From: Curvibacter sp.
GTDB taxonomy: Bacteria > Pseudomonadota > Gammaproteobacteria > Burkholderiales > Burkholderiaceae_C
Length of the DNA: 61,310 bases
Direction of reading: 5' to 3'
Assembly (NCBI GenBank): GCA_020621965.1
Contig: JAHRYV010000017.1
Span: forward strand, 1-61,310
Made by a program: the position numbers and the translations under genes
Notes under the pieces: model-generated
Database searches by the model: none
What the model was told of the DNA's origin: nothing
What the model saw: only the letters and a program-made list of their open reading frames with translations
Shown: positions 26,816 through 35,734 of the stretch, one piece after another
Numbering within the stretch: the first letter of the stretch is position 1
Layout: each line of letters opens with the position of its first letter

Positions 26816-27823
26816 TCAGAGCTTGCGTTCCTCGCTGCGCATCAGCACGCCCAGCAGCGGCCAGCACAGCAGGCGGTCGGCATCACTGCCGCCCTCGAAA
26901 CCCGGAAAGAACGCCGAGACGTCCAGCGGCAGCACGGTGTGCCCCAGCTTGGGCCCGAGCCAGCCGGCCAGCTCCGCGGTGCGCTCCCCGGCCTGCACGG
27001 CCACATGGTCCAGCGCCAGCATGGGCCAGGTGCGGTCCCACAGGTCCAGCGAGCGCTGGACCTCCACGAGCAGGCGCTGTGCCAGCTCGCCCTCGCGGTC
27101 GGGCGGCATCGGCGACCGCTCGGGCCAGTCGATGCTGCTGTCGCCGTCGGGCCCGGCCCCCCAGGCGGCCTGGATGAAACCCACGCCCAGGTCGATACGC
27201 CGGCTATAAAACAGCTCATCGTGGGCACAGATCGTCAGCAGAGCCTGGCTGTCGTTGAGGATCACGACGGCGGCATGCGCCCGCTCGGCCAGGCCCATGT
27301 GCCGGGCCTGCGCCGACTGCAGATTGCGCTGCGCCAGATCGTGGATATCGATCACCCCCACCTCGCAGCGCAGGGCCTGGGCCGTCTGCATCACGGCGCG
27401 GATCTCCGCATTCGTTGCCGCCACCACGAACAGATTGCCCGTGGCGCGCACCTTTTCATCGCCGACCTTCAGCACGTCGAGCGTCAGATCGTCCACGTGC
27501 TGGCTGACCATGTCGCGGATCTGCCAGCGCGCGGCCGTGCGCAGCTCCTCCGGCGGCACGGCGGGCGCCTCGATCTGCAGCATCTGGTATTGCGCCGGCC
27601 GCAGCATGGCCTGCGCGGCCAGCCCCTTGAAGCCCAGGCCGGCCAGCCGCCGGGCAAACGCGTCCGGACTGTCGCCACCCAGGCGCTCGACACCGAAGCG
27701 CTCGACGCGGAAGGTTTCCGGCCCGCTGCGGTGCGCCTGCACATGGGCCAGCGCCTGCCCATCCCAGGCGATCACCAGGCCGGCGTGCTGACGCACCCTG
27801 CCGCCGAACCAGGGTAGCTTCAA
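26816..27823 (-). CDS. mshI: MSHA biogenesis protein MshI (PilM-like)
   Basis: A 335-residue cytoplasmic actin-fold protein of the PilM type. It begins with a (M)KLPWFGG start and has the two-lobed layout seen in PilM/MshI. The start was set to a TTG at 27823 because a GGAGG Shine-Dalgarno lies 5 bases upstream and the resulting N-terminus matches the family; an earlier TTG at 27841 is possible. It opens the mshI-to-mshN block, in which nearly every gene overlaps or abuts the next. Confidence 0.87.
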   Translation of the reverse strand: MKLPWFGGRVRQHAGLVIAWDGQALAHVQAHRSGPETFRVERFGVERLGGDSPDAFARRLAGLGFKGLAAQAMLRPAQYQMLQIEAPAVPPEELRTAARWQIRDMVSQHVDDLTLDVLKVGDEKVRATGNLFVVAATNAEIRAVMQTAQALRCEVGVIDIHDLAQRNLQSAQARHMGLAERAHAAVVILNDSQALLTICAHDELFYSRRIDLGVGFIQAAWGAGPDGDSSIDWPERSPMPPDREGELAQRLLVEVQRSLDLWDRTWPMLALDHVAVQAGERTAELAGWLGPKLGHTVLPLDVSAFFPGFEGGSDADRLLCWPLLGVLMRSEERKL

Positions 27824-27977
27824 AGCCACCTCCGCCCGCAACGACGGGTCAGGCGCACGGGTGCGCGCGTGAAATCGGCCCCCAACAGACAGGCCCGGAC
27901 TGTAATTAACATATGCTTACATTTTGCTTCATTTTTCATAGCTAAAAGCACCGCCCGCCCGGCAGGCGCTGCGATTT

Positions 27978-27991
27978 GTCAAAAATTTGAC
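27978..27991. repeat. Short AT-rich palindrome between mshQ-like gene and mshI
   Basis: GTCAAA-AA-TTTGAC in the 202-base, locally AT-rich gap upstream of mshI. It may be an operator for an internal promoter of the mshI-mshN block. On the minus strand the right half also yields a TTGACA hexamer, but no properly spaced -10 was found. Confidence 0.4.
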
Positions 27992-28025
27992 GGATTCGGC
28001 GGCCATTTCCGCCACGCGGTCGGCG

Positions 28026-31000
28026 TCAATGGTTTTCGCGGCTGTAGATCAGGCGGCTCTTGTAGATGCCGAAGGTGGCGCGACCGCTCGGGTTGAGCCC
28101 GGTCGGATTCACGGCGCTCGTACCCCAGGGATGCTGCAGCCAGGGCCGCGCCGCCAGGGGGATGGAAATGTCGACGTAGCCGCTGTTGCCGGCCCCCGGC
28201 CGGGAGAACTTCAGGCCGGCGAGGCCAGCGTTGAGCTTGCCGCCGGCGTTGACCGTGGCCGTGGTCTCGCCGGCGCTGAGGTGATTGCCCACGGCGGCTG
28301 GCGCCACCTCCGGATAGAAGGTCAGGCCCGCACCGCTGGTCGGCGCACTGATGCTGGTGCAGCTGTCGTCGCTGTTCGTCGCCCAGATGCTGCCGTTCCA
28401 GTACTGCGCGCGCAGCGTCACCGGCAGGTCCAGCAGCTCGGAGCCGTAGGCGTTGAGCAGTTGCAGGCGGCCGTAACGCAAGTCGGCGTCACCCAGCACT
28501 GCGGGCGTGGCCGCAGCCGGCACGTCGCCATCGGTGGGCGCGGCGCTGAGCGTCACGGTGGTCGGGCCGGTCGGCGCCGTCGGCCGGCTGATCTGGTGCC
28601 AGGCGGTGATGTTCGCCACACCGTTGCTCCAGGTCCCGCTGGGCGCCGTGGCCCCGCTGGCCAGGCTGGCGCCTGCGGGCAGGGTGGCGGCCGTGAAACC
28701 GTGGTTGGCGTAGACGGTCGCATCCAGCTTGGCGTAAACGCCCGTGTAGTTGGCCGTGGTGCTGCCGCCCAGATTCTGCGCACTCAGGGTGAAGTCCGTG
28801 CGCACGCCGTCTTCGCCGAAGTAGCTGAAGGGAGTGGCCGCGCCGCCCGGCACGCAGGCCGGCGTCACCGAGGTGGTGGTGACAGCGAACTGCGCCGGGT
28901 AAAAGCGCCCCACGTTGCCGCTGGTGCTGCCGCTGACCGCACCGGCGCCCAGGTAGTCGGCATCGGCGACCTGGGCCGCGAGTTGAAGGATGCCCACCTC
29001 GTTCCAGGCCAGGTCGGTAAGGGTGGCGGCCCCGCTGCTGAAGTTCGCCGCGCCACCGGGCACGACGCAGCCGCTGACGGCGCCCATGCAGCTCAGCTGT
29101 CCCGCGCTGCCACCCGCGGGAGCCACCAGCACCGCGCTGAGCTGGACGCCTTCGGGCGTGCTTTCCAGACCGAAGTTGGGCGTGGCCACGTCCTGCGCGT
29201 TCTTGGCCGTCACCGTGGCCGTGAAGCGGGCCGCGGCCAGGCTGGCATTGCCCGCGCGCATGAAGGCGCCGCCGCTGGCGTCGACCGCGGCCGGGTTGTC
29301 GCCGGGCGTCCCCATCGCCAGCGCGCCGGCGCCGCAATGGGCGGCGTCGGCCGTCGTGCAGCGCACGGCCGAGACCGTGAAGTGATCCGGCTTGGCAACG
29401 AAGTTGTCGTTGCCCAGTATCACCACCCCGGAGTCGGGTGGTGTGTTCGCCAGGCCGCCGTCATAGCGGGCGTCCAGCCGCAGCTCCCCCACGTCCGGAT
29501 AACACAGGCTGAAGCTGGCCTGGGGGGTTGCTCCGGCACCGAAGCTCAAGGAGAGCGCGGTGGCGCCGGCAGCGGAGGTGCCCAGCGCGGCATAGCCGGT
29601 GCTGCAATCAGCGTTGCCGGCGACGCCCGCCACGATACGCCCGGCCGCGCTGCCGGCGGCCGGATTGACATAGCTGGACCAGAACGTCACGCTGCGGTTC
29701 GTATTGGCGAAACCGCTGGCGCAGGACGTCAGCGTGACGACCTGCCGGTTGCCCGCAGCGTGGTGGGCGACATCGAACGCGAAACCACCCGCCGTGTAGA
29801 CCAGATTGCAGTCGCCACTGGTACCGGTGGCGGTGTTGAAACATTCGTAGCCCAAACTGGGTGCGGGAGCGGGTGTTCCGGTGATGGCCAGCACGGCGGT
29901 GCCGCTGCTGCCGCGTGCCAGCGTGACGCCGCTGCTGACACCGCCGTTGCTCGCCAGGATGGCCACGGTGCTGCCCGGGCTCCATGTATCGGCCGCCGTG
30001 GTGGGCAGGAGGTTGATGCCGATCACATCACTGGCGGAGTAATGCGGCGCCGTGCAGTCGGCGTTGGCGCAGGCCTTGAGCGTGACAGCCTCCGGCTGGC
30101 AGGTGGAGGCCTGGCCGTCATGCTCGATGCGGATGTGGTGCGGCCCGGAAATCAGCGCCCGCAGCGCAATCGCGGCGGTGCCGCCGACATCAGCGCTTGT
30201 GCCGCCGCTGGCGGTGGCGGTTTTGACGCCGGTGGCGCCGGCCACCCCCACCAGCAGGTCGTTCATCTCCAGCGCCACGCCCGCCGTACTGGCGGAGCGC
30301 GAAGCAATATCGACCCGCTCATTCATGCCGGCCGGCGGCGTCCATGGGGCCGCACTGGCGTAGGCATGGACCGTCACCAGCATATCGCCGTCGACCGTGG
30401 TCGTGATGGAGGGGGCGTCATGGGATGCGGAACTGGGCGTGACCGCGCCGGCGCTGACATCGATGGGATTGATCGGATCGACCCCGCTGTAGCTGACGAT
30501 GCCGCCGGCGGCGCCATTGTGCGCGGCGGACAGCGCCCAGGTGTAGCTGGCAGGTTCGCCGGCCGTGGCAACGCGGTAGTAGGTGGCGACGCGGACGCCG
30601 GTGCCGGCGGTCTGGACGACATCCTCAATCAGCGTCCAGCCGGCCGGCGCGGTAATCGGCACGTTCTCGGGCGAGGTGGTGATGGCGGCGATCATCACAT
30701 CCCCCGCCACCGTGCCGGCGGGCACCTCGATGCTCAGGCGGCTGCCATTGCGCAGCGCCATCAGCACGCCATGGCTCTCCTCCGTCGCCGAAATCGTCGC
30801 GCTGATCGGACCGACCGCCCCCGGCGTGGCCAGGGGACCGGTGTACAGGCCAATGGCGGTATCCAGCCCCTGCGTGGTCGAACTGTAATACCGATAGGTC
30901 CAGGTGACACCCCCCGCGCCGCCCGGAGCCGCGCTGATGGTGGGATTGTTCGCGATATGCAGCGCAAACAGCACCCAGTCGTCGGCGCTCAGCGTAGTCA

Positions 31001-31526
31001 GGCTGCCGGAGGTGACGCTGGCGGAATTGGCCGCATATTGCGCGGCATAAGCGACATCGAACGGGTTCTCAGCATCCACGCCGCGAAAGGTGGAACAGCG
31101 CGCGATGATGCTGTTGCCGCCCGGATGGGTGATCAGCGGATCGACCTCCGTGGCGGCAGAGCGTTTGTAGTAAGCCGAGGCGCGATGTGTTGCCGAGACG
31201 CTGATTGAATACAGCTGCGTCCAGCCGGCGGGAAAGGAGATCGCCACATTGTCGTGCTGTTCCACCAGGCACAACAAAAGATCGTTCAGGCTTTCGTTGC
31301 TGATCTGCGGGCTCACGTTGCCGTTGGACGCGCTACGGACGTTACCCGTCGCAACATAACTGATGGCGGCCGCGCGCACGCCGGCCGAGGACGCGGCGCG
31401 AAAGGCGATGACGGCCTGGGCCTCGGCCAGGAACAGCGCCGGCAGCATGGCGGCGATGAACCACAGGGTTATGCCGAATGCGCGTGTTGCGCGCGCGCGC
31501 CGCAAGGTCTGAGTCGCGACGTCCAT
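28026..31526 (-). CDS. mshQ: MshQ-like large adhesin with C-terminal DUF6701-type region
   Basis: A 1166-residue exported protein in the mshQ position, two bases after mshP ends. The N-terminus has a membrane/signal segment (ITLWFIAAMLPALFLAEAQA). Residues about 54-258 and 263-457 are two copies of one module; each has a PAGW motif and a GVDxxNPxDV motif. The centre (about 460-720) is Cys-containing and adhesin-like, and the C-terminal half (about 720-1166) matches the style of DUF6701 of MshQ proteins, ending RATFGIYKSRLIYSRENH. It is probably a surface or pilus-tip adhesin; the ligand is unknown. Confidence 0.82.
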   Translation of the reverse strand: MDVATQTLRRARATRAFGITLWFIAAMLPALFLAEAQAVIAFRAASSAGVRAAAISYVATGNVRSASNGNVSPQISNESLNDLLLCLVEQHDNVAISFPAGWTQLYSISVSATHRASAYYKRSAATEVDPLITHPGGNSIIARCSTFRGVDAENPFDVAYAAQYAANSASVTSGSLTTLSADDWVLFALHIANNPTISAAPGGAGGVTWTYRYYSSTTQGLDTAIGLYTGPLATPGAVGPISATISATEESHGVLMALRNGSRLSIEVPAGTVAGDVMIAAITTSPENVPITAPAGWTLIEDVVQTAGTGVRVATYYRVATAGEPASYTWALSAAHNGAAGGIVSYSGVDPINPIDVSAGAVTPSSASHDAPSITTTVDGDMLVTVHAYASAAPWTPPAGMNERVDIASRSASTAGVALEMNDLLVGVAGATGVKTATASGGTSADVGGTAAIALRALISGPHHIRIEHDGQASTCQPEAVTLKACANADCTAPHYSASDVIGINLLPTTAADTWSPGSTVAILASNGGVSSGVTLARGSSGTAVLAITGTPAPAPSLGYECFNTATGTSGDCNLVYTAGGFAFDVAHHAAGNRQVVTLTSCASGFANTNRSVTFWSSYVNPAAGSAAGRIVAGVAGNADCSTGYAALGTSAAGATALSLSFGAGATPQASFSLCYPDVGELRLDARYDGGLANTPPDSGVVILGNDNFVAKPDHFTVSAVRCTTADAAHCGAGALAMGTPGDNPAAVDASGGAFMRAGNASLAAARFTATVTAKNAQDVATPNFGLESTPEGVQLSAVLVAPAGGSAGQLSCMGAVSGCVVPGGAANFSSGAATLTDLAWNEVGILQLAAQVADADYLGAGAVSGSTSGNVGRFYPAQFAVTTTSVTPACVPGGAATPFSYFGEDGVRTDFTLSAQNLGGSTTANYTGVYAKLDATVYANHGFTAATLPAGASLASGATAPSGTWSNGVANITAWHQISRPTAPTGPTTVTLSAAPTDGDVPAAATPAVLGDADLRYGRLQLLNAYGSELLDLPVTLRAQYWNGSIWATNSDDSCTSISAPTSGAGLTFYPEVAPAAVGNHLSAGETTATVNAGGKLNAGLAGLKFSRPGAGNSGYVDISIPLAARPWLQHPWGTSAVNPTGLNPSGRATFGIYKSRLIYSRENH

Positions 31527-31527
31527 G

Positions 31528-31929
31528 CTATAGCTCCAGCGACGCAGAGACGCTGCGCTCGACCCGGTTGACCGATCCCACGGCCCCGCCCTGGGTGGCC
31601 GTGGCGTCGAGGCGGAAGATCACCACGGTTGCGCCGCCTTCATTGAAGGTCTCGCGCACGCAGGCGATGGTGACAGCAAAACCTTCGATGTCGAAGGGTG
31701 CGGGCGCGACCGGGCAGGCGGCCGGCGCCGCGATCGCGCTGCTGATGGCCCAGGCCAGCCCGGCGCGCGCCGCCCAGTAGGCACGCGAGCCTTGCAGGTC
31801 CTGGGCCGAGGTCAGCTGCTGCGTGTTGGAGAAGGTCAGCATGAAGGCGCCCAGCGCCGCCAGCACCACCAGCAGAAAGATGGCGGCGATGGCGGCAAAG
31901 CCGCGCTGGAGTGGCTGCGCGATCATCAT
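31528..31929 (-). CDS. mshP: Minor pseudopilin MshP
   Basis: A 133-residue minor pilin. The prepilin cleavage motif QRG-F is present at residues 8-11, but the usual Glu at mature position 5 is replaced by Ala (FAAIA), as in other MshP/PilX-type minor pilins. A hydrophobic helix (about residues 11-30) is followed by a small globular part with a Cys pair. The ATG overlaps the mshO stop by 4 bases. Confidence 0.83.
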   Translation of the reverse strand: MMIAQPLQRGFAAIAAIFLLVVLAALGAFMLTFSNTQQLTSAQDLQGSRAYWAARAGLAWAISSAIAAPAACPVAPAPFDIEGFAVTIACVRETFNEGGATVVIFRLDATATQGGAVGSVNRVERSVSASLEL

Positions 31930-32747
31930 GGCGTGTTGTTCACATGGACCTCGTGGTACAGGCTGACCGTCTCCCCGCCGTCGGTGAGTGCCATGGTCAG
32001 CTGGACCAGCGCGTTGCGCTGCAGATTGCTGCCGTTGTAGACAAAGTCGCAGGCGCTCACGTGGCGCGCCAGGAGGGGGCCGGTGCTGGGGCAGGCGCCC
32101 GCGGCCATGGCCCGGCTCGTGCGGTGCAGATTGCCGCCCGAGCAGACGTAGGCCACCACCTGCTCGTTGCCCGGAACGACGTGCAGGCGCTGGCCGCCCG
32201 AGGCCAGCGGAAAGCGTTTGGCCGTGACCGTGAGGTTGGATTCCACGCCATTGGTCACCACGCCGACCGGCGTGGTGTTGTCGCCGGCATAGGCATCGGA
32301 CCCGGGTATGCCCAGGTTGTAGACGACGATCAGGTCATTGGGCTGGATCTGCTGTTCGGCCGGCAGCGCCGCATTGTTGCCCAGCAGGTTGAAACGGCCG
32401 TCGACGCCCTTGAAGTCCAGCACGCTGTTGGCCTGCGCGCCCGGGCCGGCCGTCGTGTCCACGTCGGCACGGTAGCGCCCGCCGGTGCGGGTGGGGATGA
32501 ACTCCAGGCACTGGTTGTTGGGCACACGCACGCTGTTGGGCAAGGCCCGGCGGACATCGCGCGCCATACGACGCGTGGCCGTGTCGGCCTCGTCGCTCAG
32601 GGCGGCGCGGCGCGCCGTATCGAAATAGGCGTCGATCGGGCTGCGCATGAAAACTGCCACCATGGCGCCGACGACGCCCAGGATGACGATCACCATCACC
32701 AGCTCGATCAGGCTGAAGCCGCGTTGGGTGGGAGACGTTGCACGCAC
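31926..32747 (-). CDS. mshO: Minor pilin MshO
   Basis: A 273-residue type IV minor pilin. It has the canonical QRG-FSLIELVMVIVILG prepilin motif with Glu5. The globular part contains Cys residues that could form a disulphide (about 210 and 228). The start is a GTG; an AT-poor leader precedes it. It sits between mshD and mshP in the usual MSHA order. Confidence 0.88.
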   Translation of the reverse strand: MRATSPTQRGFSLIELVMVIVILGVVGAMVAVFMRSPIDAYFDTARRAALSDEADTATRRMARDVRRALPNSVRVPNNQCLEFIPTRTGGRYRADVDTTAGPGAQANSVLDFKGVDGRFNLLGNNAALPAEQQIQPNDLIVVYNLGIPGSDAYAGDNTTPVGVVTNGVESNLTVTAKRFPLASGGQRLHVVPGNEQVVAYVCSGGNLHRTSRAMAAGACPSTGPLLARHVSACDFVYNGSNLQRNALVQLTMALTDGGETVSLYHEVHVNNTP

Positions 32748-32749
32748 GA

Positions 32750-33202
32750 TCAGTAGTCCGTCCGGTAACCGACCATGGTGATGCTCTCGCCGCCGCGGCT
32801 GACGGTCACGCCCACCCGCCAGGCGGCAACCGCGCCGAGCGCAGCCGGTGCCACCGCCACCTGCACTTGGTAGCCGTAAAGCAGGGGCGGCATGCTGATG
32901 AAGACCGGCCCCGCGGCGGAGATCGTCTCGTTGAGGCCGTTGAAGTCGTTGACGTCGTCGAAGGTGGCGCGCGTGGTCTCGCCACCCACGCCGTCCGGAT
33001 CGGCGTAGTCCTTGAGCAGGATCTCTTCCAGCAAGGAGTCCGCCAAGGCCATGGCCTGTTTGCGCACCAGGGGGTCGGCGCTGGAGCGTACCGACACGTC
33101 CATCACCATCAGGATGCCGGCCATGCCCAGCGCAACCACGACGATGAAAAAGATCAACTCGACCAGCGTGAAGCCGGCCTGGCGACGGCTAGTCGTGCAC
33201 AT
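32750..33202 (-). CDS. mshD: Minor pilin MshD
   Basis: A 150-residue prepilin-like protein with the QAG-FTLVELIFFIVVVALG motif (PilV-like). The ATG at 33202 overlaps the end of mshC by 14 bases and was chosen because it gives a normal short prepilin leader; the frame is open further upstream. Probably part of the pilus initiation complex with MshC, O and P. Confidence 0.87.
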   Translation of the reverse strand: MCTTSRRQAGFTLVELIFFIVVVALGMAGILMVMDVSVRSSADPLVRKQAMALADSLLEEILLKDYADPDGVGGETTRATFDDVNDFNGLNETISAAGPVFISMPPLLYGYQVQVAVAPAALGAVAAWRVGVTVSRGGESITMVGYRTDY

Positions 33203-33698
33203 AACCAGTCTCCGCCTCCACCGTGATCGCCACACCGATGGGAGTCCCTGCCTGGGTCACCTGCAAGGCCAGAGGCAGGCTGGGCTGACCCAGCGCGGTG
33301 AAGAAGAAAGGCCCCGGAACGGTCTGATAGGCGATGCCCGCGCCCGCCGCAATGCGACCGGGCGTTTCCCCGCTGGGGCCCGCCAGATTGGTGTCGCAGC
33401 TGTTCGTGTTCGCCGCGCTGGCGATGGTCAGCGTGGCCGAGTCGGCGGTAAAGGCCACGCAGACAGTGCGCCGCTGGGCGATGGCCGTCTTCTGCGCATA
33501 ACGCAAGAACGCGAGGGTTCCGTCATGGAACCCTCGTGCATTGAAATCAGAGTCATTGATGCGGGGCACGACAAACACAGCCACTACGCCCACCAAGACC
33601 ATCACCATGATCAATTCGATCATGGTGAAACCCAACTGGCCGAGGCGGCGACCATTCCTCAGGCTGTTGGAGCCAGGTTCTGAATCATCAAGAGGCAT
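33189..33698 (-). CDS. mshC: Minor pilin MshC
   Basis: A 169-residue prepilin with the motif LG-FTMIELIMVMVLVG and a longer leader of about 23 residues. The globular part has a Cys pair (RRTVCVAF and NSCDTN). The ATG at 33698 follows an AAGAGGC Shine-Dalgarno-like stretch. It is separated from mshA by a terminator hairpin, so it is probably expressed at a lower level. Confidence 0.87.
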   Translation of the reverse strand: MPLDDSEPGSNSLRNGRRLGQLGFTMIELIMVMVLVGVVAVFVVPRINDSDFNARGFHDGTLAFLRYAQKTAIAQRRTVCVAFTADSATLTIASAANTNSCDTNLAGPSGETPGRIAAGAGIAYQTVPGPFFFTALGQPSLPLALQVTQAGTPIGVAITVEAETGYVHD

Positions 33699-33743
33699 GG
33701 ATTGCGAGCACTGAAGAAACGGGGCGCGTCTATTTACCGTCTG

Positions 33744-33778
33744 CGAAAAAGGCTTGCAAGTGTCGCCACTCGCAAGCC
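33744..33778 (-). terminator. Terminator/attenuator after mshA
   Basis: On the minus strand GGCTTGC-GAGTG and CACTT-GCAAGCC form a 12-bp stem with one G-U pair and a GCGA loop, followed by TTTTTC. It lies about 120 bases after the mshA stop and upstream of mshC, suggesting partial termination so that the major pilin is made in excess. Confidence 0.82.
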
Positions 33779-33895
33779 TTGTCAAGTTATCGGAGAGAAG
33801 TTTCCACATTTGCACCGGCAAAAGAGGAGTTTTCTATCGCGTTGCCCCTCTCCAGGCAAATGACACCGCTCTCGATACTCTCCAGCAATCCATCA

Positions 33896-34333
33896 TTACT
33901 TGGCGCAAATGACGGTTGCCGTTTTCGCTGTCGTGCTCGGCCCATTGGCTTGGATACTGCAGCTGACTGCAGCGCCATCGGCAGCAGCAGCACAGTCTGC
34001 CGTCGTCCCAGACAGAACGGTGAATTGTCCGTCAGCAGTTGCCGAGGCGGCTGCAGCAGACACCAGTGTGACACCTGACACGAACGGCTGCAGAAGTGCG
34101 GATGTGCATACGTTCGCAGCAGCCAAAGCCACGCCGCTGGCGTTGCCGGCTTTCCTCGCCGCATAGTTGACTGAGGTTCCCGATGCGATTGATCCGGCAA
34201 CGCCTTGCGCCGCAGCGTTGCGCGCATCAGCAGAAATATCGATGAACTTCGGAATCACCACTGCGGCCAGGACGCCGAGGATGACGATCACCATCACCAA
34301 CTCGATCAGGGTAAAACCACGTTGCTTATTCAT
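33896..34333 (-). CDS. mshA: MSHA major pilin MshA
   Basis: A 145-residue type IVa-like prepilin: six-residue leader MNKQRG, then FTLIELVMVIVILG with Glu5 for assembly. The globular part is Ala/Ser-rich with Cys residues near 76, 113, 125 and 142, the last pair probably forming the C-terminal loop. It is the first pilin gene after mshG and has its own leader and terminator, consistent with the major subunit. Confidence 0.9.
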   Translation of the reverse strand: MNKQRGFTLIELVMVIVILGVLAAVVIPKFIDISADARNAAAQGVAGSIASGTSVNYAARKAGNASGVALAAANVCTSALLQPFVSGVTLVSAAAASATADGQFTVLSGTTADCAAAADGAAVSCSIQANGPSTTAKTATVICAK

Positions 34334-34400
34334 GTCAGGCTCCAGTCAGTTATGGGTTTGAATCGACCGCGCCACCAACGATGGGCGCTATCTATTTAGG

Positions 34401-34406
34401 AGTATA
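34401..34406 (-). promoter_or_regulatory. Candidate -10 element of mshA promoter
   Basis: TATACT on the minus strand, 68 bases upstream of the mshA ATG, in an AT-richer patch. No good -35 is seen at 16-18 bases, so an activator or another sigma factor may be needed. Confidence 0.45.
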
Positions 34407-34490
34407 CGCCCGAAACACCGGATTTGTATCAGTTTGTTAACGGCACCTGTGGAAAACCTCACACTGCGGCCATCTCGTCGCGCTCTGGCC

Positions 34491-35726
34491 TCAGCCGCCG
34501 CCGCGCCCCATGGCGGCCTGGCCCATGCTCCACATGGGCAGGAAGACCCCCAGCGCCAGCAGCAGCACCAGCACGCCAATGAAGGCCAGCAGCACCGGCT
34601 CGATGGCGGTGGCCAGGCCCTTGATGGCGTAGTCGGTGTCGCGCTCATACATCTCGGCGACCTCGAACAGCAGCGAGTCCAGTTCGCCGGTCTCCTCGCC
34701 GACCGTGATCATCTGCAGCACCACCGGAGTGAAGACGCCGGTGGTGGCCGCGCAGCGCGAGATGCTCTCTCCGCGCTGGACGCCGTCGCGCATCTGCTCG
34801 ATCCGCGCGCCGATATAGGCGTTGTCCACGGTCTGCGCCACCACGGTCAGGGCCTGCACCAGCGGAACGCCGCTCTGGCTCGACAAGGCAAAACTGCGGG
34901 CAAAACGCGCCAGCGCGGCCTTGAGGACGATGGGGCCGACAATGGGCAGGCGCAGCTTGCGCCGGTCCCACTGGTAACGCCCGGTGCTCGTGTGCAGGTA
35001 GGAGCGCCCCAGCACCAGCACGCCCACCACCACGGCCAGCAGCACCGGCCACCAGGTGGTGGTCCAGCCGGAAAAAGCCAGCAGACCGCGGGTGATGAGC
35101 GGCAGCTCGGCGTTGAAGCCGGCGAAGACCTTGGCAAACACCGGCAGCACGAAGAGGTTGACGATGACCATGGCCACGCAGATCGCGATGACCACGAAGC
35201 TCGGGTAGCGCATGGCCTGCTTGACGCGCGCGCGCACGTCGCGCTCGAACTCCAGGTGCTCGGCCAGGCGCAGGAAGACCTCGGTGAGTTTGCCCGTCAT
35301 CTCGCCCACCCGCACCATCGCCACGTAAAACGGGCTGAACGCCTTGGGATGGCGCGCCAGCGAGGTGGCCATGTCGCGCCCCTGGTCCAGGCTGCTGCGC
35401 AAATCCTGCAGGAGTTCGACCATGGCCGGCTTGTCGGCCGAGGCCTGCAGACCCGCAAAGGCGCGCAGGATGGGCACACCGGCTTTGTTCAGGGTGTAGA
35501 GCTGACGCGACAGGAGCAGCACGTCCTCGATGCTCACGGGATGGCGACTCAGGTGCTCCCACCAGCCCTGGCCCAGGGTGCGGACTTCAACCGCGGCCTC
35601 GATCTGCACCGGCACCAGCCCCATGGCCAGCAGCTGGTCGGCCACGCCGTCTTCGCTCAGCGCCTCCAGCTTGCCCTGGATCAGTTCACCCTGCGCGTTA
35701 CGCCCGCGCCACGCGTAAATGGCCAT
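34491..35726 (-). CDS. mshG: MSHA inner-membrane platform protein MshG
   Basis: A 411-residue GspF/PilC-family polytopic protein. It starts MAIYAWRGRNAQGELIQGKL and has two T2SSF domains (about residues 70-195 and 270-395) with membrane helices near 175-195, 220-240 and 375-397, as in PilC. It is the assembly platform that couples the MshE ATPase to pilus growth. It starts 8 bases after mshE ends. Confidence 0.94.
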   Translation of the reverse strand: MAIYAWRGRNAQGELIQGKLEALSEDGVADQLLAMGLVPVQIEAAVEVRTLGQGWWEHLSRHPVSIEDVLLLSRQLYTLNKAGVPILRAFAGLQASADKPAMVELLQDLRSSLDQGRDMATSLARHPKAFSPFYVAMVRVGEMTGKLTEVFLRLAEHLEFERDVRARVKQAMRYPSFVVIAICVAMVIVNLFVLPVFAKVFAGFNAELPLITRGLLAFSGWTTTWWPVLLAVVVGVLVLGRSYLHTSTGRYQWDRRKLRLPIVGPIVLKAALARFARSFALSSQSGVPLVQALTVVAQTVDNAYIGARIEQMRDGVQRGESISRCAATTGVFTPVVLQMITVGEETGELDSLLFEVAEMYERDTDYAIKGLATAIEPVLLAFIGVLVLLLALGVFLPMWSMGQAAMGRGGG

Positions 35727-35734
35727 GGCTGCGC

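Noticed and set aside
27987..31208. 1073-codon open frame on the plus strand opposite the mshQ-like gene
   Set aside because: It mirrors the real gene on the minus strand, has unbalanced His/Arg/Gly composition and no signal or family features. High GC lengthens such shadow frames.
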